Of a stretch of DNA of 39,360 bases, positions 32,049-39,360 are shown piece after piece. Positions within the stretch are counted from its first letter, which is position 1; each line of letters begins with the position of its first letter. The stretch comes from Betaproteobacteria bacterium HGW-Betaproteobacteria-16 (GTDB lineage: Bacteria; Pseudomonadota; Gammaproteobacteria; Burkholderiales; Burkholderiaceae_C), in the NCBI GenBank assembly GCA_002840835.1, contig PHCQ01000046.1, forward strand, positions 1-39,360, read 5' to 3'. Both the position numbers and the translations under genes were made by a program. The notes under the pieces were generated by a model, which saw only the letters and a program-made list of their open reading frames with translations, had not been told where the DNA came from and did no database searches.

Positions 32049-34949
32049 ATGCCATCCGCAACATTGCCCCCTGACGAATCCCACCGCCTGGACATCCTGG
32101 AATCCCTGGGCGTGATCGACACGCCGCCCGATCCCGTGCTTGACGGCATTGTTCGGGCCGCTGCAGCACTGACCGGCTGCGCGGTCTCGGTGGTGAGTCT
32201 GATCGACGCCAAGCGCCAATGGTTCAAGGCACGTCATGGCGTGGAAGCGCAGGAGACGCCGCGCGAACTGGCGTTCTGTGCCCACGCCATCCTGCAGACC
32301 GATCTGCTTGAGGTGGCCGATGCAAGGCTGGACGCCCGCTTTGCGGACAACCCATTCGTCACAGGTGAGCCGCATGTGAGGTTCTACGCGGGGGTGCCCT
32401 TGATGGTGGATGGTCATGCCATGGGAACGCTGTGCGCATTCGATCACCAACCACGGCAGCTCACCGACACCCAGCGCGACATTCTGCGCGACCTCGCCCG
32501 CGCGGTGGAGCATTGGTTGCGCAGTCAGCACCTGCATGAGCAGCTGGGCCGCGCCCATGCCGAGCGGCGCGACCTGCTCGACCACATGCCGGACGGCGTG
32601 TTGTTGCTGGATCAGGATCACCAGGTGATCGATGCCAACCCGGCAGCCCTGCAGATGCTGGGCTACAGCCGGAGTGAACTTCAGCAGAAGAATGTGAGGG
32701 ACCTGGTGCCGGAGGCCGAGCATGAGCGCCTGGCCATCGTCATTGCCGAGATCCCGGGTTCCACCGGGCGCCTGACCGAGTGGCCGCACCGTCGCCGCGA
32801 CGGCAGTGTGTTCTGGGCCGAGGTGAGTACCCGCCAGGTGGACGCCAAACGCTATGTGTCGGTGCTCAGAGATGTCACGGAACGCCGAGCACAGGACCAG
32901 AAGTTGCGCTTGCTCTCCATGGCCATGGAACAGTGCGCGGAGAGCGTGCACATCACCGATCTCGAGGCCAACCTCGAATACGTCAACGGCGCGGCATTGG
33001 CAAGTTCAGGCTACGAACTCCACGAGATGCTGGGCCAGAACCCGCGCCTGCTGCAATCGGGCCGCACGCCGCCAGAGACCTTCCGCGACATGTGGGAGCA
33101 ACTCCTGCAGGGGAAATCCTGGCGCGGACGGTTCTTCAACCGCCGCAAGAACGGCGCGGAATACCAGGAAGACGCGATCATCACACCCATCCGCGATGCG
33201 AACGGTCAGGTCACGCAATACCTGGCCTTGATGCTGGACGTGACCGAGAAGGAGCGACTGAGCCAGGAACTGGTCTGTTACCAGCAGCACCTGGAAGAAC
33301 TGGTGGAGCTCCGCACCGGCGCATTGGTGAAGGCCCGTCGCGCGGCCGAAGCCGCCAGCGAGGCCAAGAGCGCGTTTCTGGCCACCATGAGCCACGAGAT
33401 CCGAACGCCCATGAACGGCGTGGTGGGCTGCATTGATCTGCTCCAGCGCTCGGCGCTTTCGTCCTACCAGCGCGACCTGACCGACACCGTCTGTGAATCG
33501 GCGCTGTCCTTGTTGACCATCATCGATGACATCCTGGACTTCTCGAAGATCGAGGCAGGTCAGCTCAAGCTGGAGTGCGCGCCTGTCTGCCTGGCGCGGC
33601 TCACCGACAGGGTGTGTGAATCCCTGCGCATCACGGCGACGGCGCGATCGGTTGATTTGCAGGTGGACGTGGCCGCCGGCGTTCCCGACTGGATATTGAG
33701 CGATGCCGGACGGTTGCGCCAGATTCTCAACAACCTGCTTGGCAACGCGATCAAATTCTCTGTCGGCACCGGGCGCGAGGGCCGTGTGGAACTTCGGGTG
33801 CGACCCTGCGGGGCGGATCTGCCGGGGCACCTTGAGATCATCGTGGCCGACAATGGCATCGGCATGGCCCCTGAGTCGCTGCAACGCATTTTTCAACCCT
33901 TCGTGCAGGAAGAGAGTGCCACCACGCGCAGCCATGGTGGCACCGGCCTGGGCTTGTCGATCTGCAGGCGCCTGGCCAGCATGATGGGAGGTTGGATCGT
34001 GGTCGATAGCACGGCGGGCCAGGGCTCTACCTTCACAGTGACCTTGCCTTACGAGCTCGCACAGGAGCCGCTGCAGGCAGACAACGAGAAGCCGACCAAC
34101 TCATTGCAGACAGGTCCCCGCTTTGCCATGGCCGGCAGCCCGTTGGTGCTGCTGGCCGAAGACAACGAGATCAACCAGAAGGTGATTGGCCACCAGCTTG
34201 CCTTGTTGGGCCTGTCGGTGGAAGTGGCAGGTGACGGCCTGGACGCCCTGGCGCGCTGGCGCGCCGGCCGGGCCCAGCAGCGCCACGCCTTGTTGCTCAC
34301 CGATCTGCACATGCCTGGCATTGATGGCTACACGCTGGCGGCCACCATCCGGACCGAGGAGGGTGATGGCGTGCGAATCCCGATCGTTGCGCTTTCGGCC
34401 AATGCGATGCGCGGCGAGATTGACCGCTGTCGCTCCGCCGGCATGAACGACTACTTGAGCAAGCCCGTGCAGACCGACGAGCTCGAAGAGATGCTCAAAC
34501 GCTGGTTGCCATCTGACGAGACGCAGACCCCTGACTTGTTTGACGAGGAAGACTGTGAAGAGCTGCACGTGGTTGAGGTTGAGCTGGGCCACAGCATCTA
34601 CGACGAACAGGCATTGGAAGGCTTTGTGGGCGAGGACCCCGCTGTGCTGGCCGAGTTCCGCCAGCGCTTCGTTCTTTCCGCGCTCAACACCATGGACGAC
34701 ATGCGCCTCGCCACCAACAGCAGTGACTTTGCCTCCCTGGGCAATCTGGCGCACCGCCTCAAGTCCTCCTGCCGGGTGATCGGCGCCGTGTCGCTGGCAG
34801 AGTGCTGCGACCGGATCGAGCACGCCGGCCCCGACTGCAGCGCTGCCCAGATGCATCGCCACATGGCCCTGATGGAAGATGCGCTGGCGCACGTCATGAC
34901 CCGCTTGTCTGAACACCAGGGTGTTCAGTTCTCGGACACAACCAATTGA
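32049..34949 (+). CDS. Hybrid sensor kinase: GAF-PAS-PAS-HisKA-HATPase-REC-HPt
   Basis: A 966-residue soluble hybrid kinase. Domains: GAF (about 15-160; VSLIDAKRQWFKARHGVE, ELAFCAHAIL), PAS (about 172-285), PAS/PAC (about 290-405), HisKA with H449 (ATMSHEIRTPMNGV), HATPase (about 545-670; NNLLGNAIKFS, DNGIGM, GTGLGLSICRRL), receiver (about 695-820; LLAEDNEINQKV, D752 in LLTDLHMPG, Lys in YLSKPV), and a C-terminal HPt with H902 (LAHRLKSSCRVIGA). All parts for a full internal phosphorelay are present with intact key residues. Likely recipients are the double-receiver protein downstream and the small receiver upstream. No membrane segment, so the signal is cytoplasmic. Confidence 0.93.
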   Translation: MPSATLPPDESHRLDILESLGVIDTPPDPVLDGIVRAAAALTGCAVSVVSLIDAKRQWFKARHGVEAQETPRELAFCAHAILQTDLLEVADARLDARFADNPFVTGEPHVRFYAGVPLMVDGHAMGTLCAFDHQPRQLTDTQRDILRDLARAVEHWLRSQHLHEQLGRAHAERRDLLDHMPDGVLLLDQDHQVIDANPAALQMLGYSRSELQQKNVRDLVPEAEHERLAIVIAEIPGSTGRLTEWPHRRRDGSVFWAEVSTRQVDAKRYVSVLRDVTERRAQDQKLRLLSMAMEQCAESVHITDLEANLEYVNGAALASSGYELHEMLGQNPRLLQSGRTPPETFRDMWEQLLQGKSWRGRFFNRRKNGAEYQEDAIITPIRDANGQVTQYLALMLDVTEKERLSQELVCYQQHLEELVELRTGALVKARRAAEAASEAKSAFLATMSHEIRTPMNGVVGCIDLLQRSALSSYQRDLTDTVCESALSLLTIIDDILDFSKIEAGQLKLECAPVCLARLTDRVCESLRITATARSVDLQVDVAAGVPDWILSDAGRLRQILNNLLGNAIKFSVGTGREGRVELRVRPCGADLPGHLEIIVADNGIGMAPESLQRIFQPFVQEESATTRSHGGTGLGLSICRRLASMMGGWIVVDSTAGQGSTFTVTLPYELAQEPLQADNEKPTNSLQTGPRFAMAGSPLVLLAEDNEINQKVIGHQLALLGLSVEVAGDGLDALARWRAGRAQQRHALLLTDLHMPGIDGYTLAATIRTEEGDGVRIPIVALSANAMRGEIDRCRSAGMNDYLSKPVQTDELEEMLKRWLPSDETQTPDLFDEEDCEELHVVEVELGHSIYDEQALEGFVGEDPAVLAEFRQRFVLSALNTMDDMRLATNSSDFASLGNLAHRLKSSCRVIGAVSLAECCDRIEHAGPDCSAAQMHRHMALMEDALAHVMTRLSEHQGVQFSDTTN

Positions 34950-34976
34950 GCGAGTCAACCGAATGATTCGAAAGAC

Positions 34977-36137
34977 ATGAAACACAGAGACGCTCGCGTC
35001 CTCGTGGTCGGCGACAACGCGGCGGACGGCGAACAGGTCTGCGCCATGTTGCGTGACCTGTACCCGCATGTGGAAGCCACGACCGATGCCATGACATCGG
35101 ACGCCGTGTTCGACCGAGTGAAGCCACAGGTTCTGGTGCTGGCCTTCAAGTCGCTGGAGGCCTGCGAGCGGTTTTACCTGGGGCTGTACCGGCGCAGTGA
35201 GGTGATCCAGTCACTGGCGCACCGAACCCTGCTGCTGTGCGACAAGGAGACCGTGCGACGCGCCTTCGATCTCTGCATGGAGGATGTGTTCGACGACTAC
35301 GTGTTGTTCTGGCCGCTGGTGCATGACGCCAAGCGGCTGGCCATGTCGGTGCATCTGGCGCTGTGCGCTCTCGATCAGGAACAGGCGCTGGCTCCGTTGT
35401 CTGAGTTGGCCAACCTCGCGCGCCGTGCCGAGGCGCTCGAAGAACAACTCGCGCAACAGGTCAAGCTCGGTCGCCTGCATGCCCGCAACGCACAGACCAC
35501 CGCGCGCCTCGCCCAGGAATCGGTCAGCCGTGCCATGGGGGGCTTGTCTGAACGCATCCTGGCCACTGGTCTGGACAACGCGCTCACCGTGCGCGATGCA
35601 TCAAGGGTCGAGCAAGCGTTTGGCAGGTTGCAGAGCGAGGCCGTGATGCCCACGCTCGAAGACGTGGTGCAGGCGGTGCAACCCGTGAGGGACTGGGTGG
35701 ACACCATCACCAGCGAACTGGCCGGGCCGCTGCAGGCATCGCGAGACATGGTCCACCGCGCCAAGTCCAGCCGGCCGCAACTGCTCGTGGTGGACGACGA
35801 CGAATTCATGCGCCGACTGCTCAAGCAGGTGCTCACTGGTGCGCAATACGATGTCGAGGCGGTGGGCACTGCGGTGGATGCGCAGCGGTTCCTGAACTCG
35901 AACAGGCCAGACCTGATCCTGATGGACTTTCTGCTGCCCGACTCCAATGGCATCCTGCTCACGCGTGAACTCAAGGGCAGCCAGATCAATGTGGACATAC
36001 CGGTGATCATGCTCACCGGGCGGACCGAGAAACACGTGATCGTGGAGAGCCGCAAGGCAGGCGCCGTGGACTTCGTGGCCAAACCCTTCAACCGCGACAT
36101 CCTGCTGAAGAAGGTGGCCCATCACCTGGGGCAATGA
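34977..36137 (+). CDS. Double-receiver response regulator without output domain (first receiver degenerate)
   Basis: A 386-residue protein. The N-terminal receiver (about 6-125) begins RVLVVGDNAADGEQV, lacking one of the pocket acids, and its phospho-acceptor position reads VLVLAFKS, with Ala in place of Asp, so it is a pseudo-receiver. A helical linker (about 140-255) with Arg/Glu/Gln-rich coiled coil joins it to a canonical C-terminal receiver (about 263-385): LLVVDDDEFMRRLL, D317 in LILMDFLLPD, MLTGRT, and AKPFN. No DNA-binding or enzyme domain is present; the pseudo-receiver or linker probably binds a partner. It starts 27 nt after the hybrid kinase and is its likely acceptor. Confidence 0.88.
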   Translation: MKHRDARVLVVGDNAADGEQVCAMLRDLYPHVEATTDAMTSDAVFDRVKPQVLVLAFKSLEACERFYLGLYRRSEVIQSLAHRTLLLCDKETVRRAFDLCMEDVFDDYVLFWPLVHDAKRLAMSVHLALCALDQEQALAPLSELANLARRAEALEEQLAQQVKLGRLHARNAQTTARLAQESVSRAMGGLSERILATGLDNALTVRDASRVEQAFGRLQSEAVMPTLEDVVQAVQPVRDWVDTITSELAGPLQASRDMVHRAKSSRPQLLVVDDDEFMRRLLKQVLTGAQYDVEAVGTAVDAQRFLNSNRPDLILMDFLLPDSNGILLTRELKGSQINVDIPVIMLTGRTEKHVIVESRKAGAVDFVAKPFNRDILLKKVAHHLGQ

Positions 36138-36144
36138 GGCGTGC

Positions 36145-37326
36145 TCAGCGCCGCTGCGCTTCCTCGATCCAGAGCAGCCGCAAGGCCCACAGCCCCAAAG
36201 CCGGGCCCACGGCCAGCCAGGGCAACAAGGCGCCCAGCGCCACGGTCTCTGCCAGCGACACGAACAGCAGGATGCTGACAATGGAGATGGAAAAACCGAT
36301 GCTATTGGTGAGTGTGAGCACGCTGCCCACCGCCTGCGGTGGCGCATTGCGCGCCGTGAGCGTGCTGAACTGGGGTGAATCGCCCGAGACCGTGATGCCC
36401 CACACCACCAGCCAGGTGTAGAAGAGCAGATCAGGCGCGCCCATGAACAGTGGCGCCGCCAGGCAGCAGGCCCCGCTGACCGCCAGCTGGCTGCCCGCCA
36501 CCCGCGCACTGCCCCAGCGCTGCGCCACCCAGCCCCCGCCAGCGCAGCCGATCACGCCAGCGCCCAGCACCCAGAACGCAGCCCAGGACAGATCGACACC
36601 CTGCAGCCGGGTGGCCAGCACCAGAGGCACCATCACCCACATGGTGTAGAGCTCCCACATGTGGCCGAAGTAGCCGAGCACCGAACTGCGCACGCGCGCG
36701 TCTGTCCAGACCGTGCCCAGCGCGCGCCACTGCAGGGTGGTGACCCTGGCCACTGCACCCGGCGGGTCACCGGTGCCGAAGTACAGCAGCAGGCCACCCA
36801 GTGCGGCCAGCGCGGCCACGCCCAGCATCAGCGTGGGCCAGGGCAGGGCGTCGCCCAGGGCGCGCAGCGCATGTGCGCTGGCCGACCCCACCACCAGGGC
36901 ACCGATGAGGTAACCCAGTGCCGCGCCCAGGCCCTTGCTGTACCACTGCGCGGCGATCTTCATGCCCACCGGGTAGATGCCGGCGAGGAAGAAGCCGGTG
37001 GCAAAGCGCCAGGCCATCAGCGCGGTGAAGTCGCGCACTGTCCACCAGGCGCCCACGGTGCAGGCGGCACCCGCGAGTGCGCACACCAGAAACACGAGGC
37101 GCGGCGCAAAACGGTCGGCAATGGCCAGCAGGGCAAACACCAGCGTGCCCAGAATGAAGCCGAACTGCAACGCGGAAGTGAGCGTGCCCACCGCACTGGT
37201 GGACCAGCCCAGTTCGCGCTGCAGGTCCGGCATCACGGCGTTGACCGCGAACCACAGCGATGTGCCCAGCAACTGGGCGAGCACCAGCAGGGGCAGGACG
37301 TGGCGGGGGACCTTGGGCTGTGTCAT
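36145..37326 (-). CDS. Major facilitator superfamily transporter
   Basis: A 393-residue inner-membrane protein with twelve hydrophobic segments (LLVLAQLLGTSLWFAVNAVMPDL; LTSALQFGFILGTLVFALLAIADRFAPR, the motif A loop; FATGFFLAGIYPVGMKIAAQWY; GITVSGDSPQFSTLTA). The pattern with LWF in helix 1 and GIYPVGMKI in helix 4 is seen in a set of uncharacterised MFS proteins near cyanate/nitrate-type carriers; the substrate is unknown. It converges with the double-receiver gene (7 nt between stops) and has no co-directional partner. Confidence 0.87.
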   Translation of the reverse strand: MTQPKVPRHVLPLLVLAQLLGTSLWFAVNAVMPDLQRELGWSTSAVGTLTSALQFGFILGTLVFALLAIADRFAPRLVFLVCALAGAACTVGAWWTVRDFTALMAWRFATGFFLAGIYPVGMKIAAQWYSKGLGAALGYLIGALVVGSASAHALRALGDALPWPTLMLGVAALAALGGLLLYFGTGDPPGAVARVTTLQWRALGTVWTDARVRSSVLGYFGHMWELYTMWVMVPLVLATRLQGVDLSWAAFWVLGAGVIGCAGGGWVAQRWGSARVAGSQLAVSGACCLAAPLFMGAPDLLFYTWLVVWGITVSGDSPQFSTLTARNAPPQAVGSVLTLTNSIGFSISIVSILLFVSLAETVALGALLPWLAVGPALGLWALRLLWIEEAQRR

Positions 37327-37433
37327 GGCTTGGAGCTTAATTGTCTGGTGCCGGTGGTGGTGTCTCGGAGTTCACGTGCTGATGGTTTTGCATTTTTCTC
37401 GCAGACCTCGCGCTGACGGGTGGCGTGGCTCGC

Positions 37434-37542
37434 GTTCTCCGGCCCACGCTCGCGGGCGGCTGCGTGGGTCGGCCATGGTTTCTTCTTCAACGATGTAGAT
37501 GGCATGCGCCCTCTGTGGCCACCGCGAATGGGGCCTGCGCCC
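37434..37542 (+). repeat. 109-bp intergenic repeat, copy A (plus orientation)
   Basis: Equal in length and alignable without gaps to the reverse complement of 37683-37791. Its first 22 bases and last 29 are nearly identical to copy B (one and two differences); the middle has diverged. Both ends are GC-rich (CGGCCCACGCTCGCGG and GCGAATGGGGCCTGC). The stretch between the MFS gene and tgt has no other gene. Confidence 0.8.
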
Positions 37543-37682
37543 GCGAACCCCACCACCCGTCGAGAGCAGCACCCTGGGGGTTCATTGGAAATGCGGAGAC
37601 ACGTTGCGCAGACCTGACGTCAAAGGAAGTGAAACCTTCTTGGCTCACCTGCCCGCCACTGGGGTCGATGGTGTGGGTGCCC

Positions 37683-37791
37683 GGGCGCAGGCCCCATTCG
37701 CGGTTGCCACGGAGGGTGAGGGCTTCAAACATACTTGATGAAGCCACGCCGGCCAACCAGGGCACCCGTCCGCGAGCGTGGGCCGGGGAAC
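37683..37791 (-). repeat. 109-bp intergenic repeat, copy B (minus orientation)
   Basis: Partner of copy A in inverted orientation, 140 bp apart. Read on the minus strand one frame gives SPAHARGR..., GNREWGLRPG, and copy A gives SPAHARGR..., GHREWGLRPR, but copy A has an in-frame stop between them. I take it for a dispersed non-coding or decayed element, not a gene. Confidence 0.8.
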
Positions 37792-37880
37792 GGGCACCCA
37801 CACCGTCGGCCCTCGCGAACCGCACGCCCGAAATCTTCACAACCACCCACGAGCAGGAGGAGGGGACAAGGCCCCCAGAG

Positions 37881-39128
<1,248 letters not shown>

Positions 39129-39205
39129 TTAGATTCGATTTTTTCTTGTAACGGCATGACGAAGGCCGCCGTTGCTGTGCAGTGTGTACACCGAGGGGAG
39201 GGGTG

Positions 39206-39360
39206 ATGGCTGAGATCCAGACAAATGCAGAAGCGTGGCGCAAGACCCAAGCGCAGCGCATGTCGCCCCTCATCCGGGCACTGGAACCGCGAATGATGTT
39301 CGACGCGGCCGCTGTTGAAACCGCTGTGGCGGTTCAGTCGCAGGTGGAGCCGACAGCCGA
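39206..39360 (+). CDS. N-terminus of a LEPR-motif large surface protein (partial)
   Basis: The frame starts at an ATG at 39206 after GAGGGGAGGGG and runs off the window after 51 codons. It encodes MAEIQTNAEAW, then MSPLIRALEPRMMFDAAAVETAVAV. The LEPRMMFDAA motif is the N-terminal mark of very large repeat-rich exported proteins (RTX/cadherin/VCBS-type adhesins) of Proteobacteria, usually followed by DUF4347 or by Ig-like repeats and secreted by a type I system. No signal peptide is expected at the N-terminus for that route. The gene is divergent from tgt. Size and repeats lie outside the window. Confidence 0.75.
   Translation, partial: MAEIQTNAEAWRKTQAQRMSPLIRALEPRMMFDAAAVETAVAVQSQVEPTA

Overview
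The window looks like chromosomal DNA from a high-GC member of the Comamonadaceae (Burkholderiales), in the neighbourhood of Hydrogenophaga. The grounds are a GC-rich third codon position, the form of the queuine tRNA-ribosyltransferase and ProQ/FinO proteins, and a GC-rich palindromic intergenic repeat of a kind I associate with this family. Genus is an inference. I see no rRNA, tRNA, CRISPR array, transposase or integrase.

Layout. 1-4.7 kb: a partial ProQ/FinO RNA chaperone, an XRE-type regulator with a strong palindrome upstream, and a divergent two-gene unit of a CREST-superfamily (ceramidase-like) membrane protein and an MFS-PlsC fusion, probably for lipid remodelling. 4.8-7.4 kb: an orphan BMP-family binding protein and a DUF2130 protein with a zinc ribbon, a duplicated coiled coil and a nuclease-like core. 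7.75-12.2 kb: a tight run with a sulfur theme, made up of an ArsR-rhodanese regulator, a DsrE-like protein, an MFS carrier, a fatty-acid-hydroxylase/sterol-desaturase protein, a DUF1499 membrane protein and a periplasmic rhodanese. 12.2-17.9 kb: an accessory-looking stretch with visibly lower GC, holding an orphan TonB-like protein and a 1258-residue protein with a QxK nuclease-like N-terminus, a STAND-type P-loop NTPase and a long helical C-terminus. This is the best candidate for a poorly described (anti-phage) system here. 17.9-19.7 kb: an alpha/beta hydrolase and an AraC regulator. 19.9-22.9 kb: four co-directional envelope genes (YiaAB, an Ala/Val-rich exported protein, DUF2145, and a coiled-coil/zinc-ribbon membrane protein).

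23.0-28.1 kb is the NAGGN osmoprotectant operon (amidotransferase asnO, GNAT/ATP-grasp ligase ngg, M42 peptidase). It follows a near-consensus sigma70 promoter and a structured leader of about 260 nt that contains a terminator-like hairpin. 28.2-36.1 kb is a signalling block: a five-PAS NarX-type kinase translationally coupled to a LuxR-type regulator, a small divergent receiver, a GAF-PAS-PAS hybrid kinase with receiver and HPt, and an output-less double-receiver protein whose first receiver lacks the phospho-acceptor Asp. 36.1-39.0 kb: an MFS carrier, a pair of inverted 109-bp repeats, and tgt. The window ends inside the first codons of a protein with the LEPRMMFDAA motif typical of giant surface adhesins.

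Two palindromes of the same form, GTATC-N7-GATAC, lie 18 kb apart, one next to the XRE gene and one between the AraC and YiaAB genes. This suggests that one regulator serves both places.
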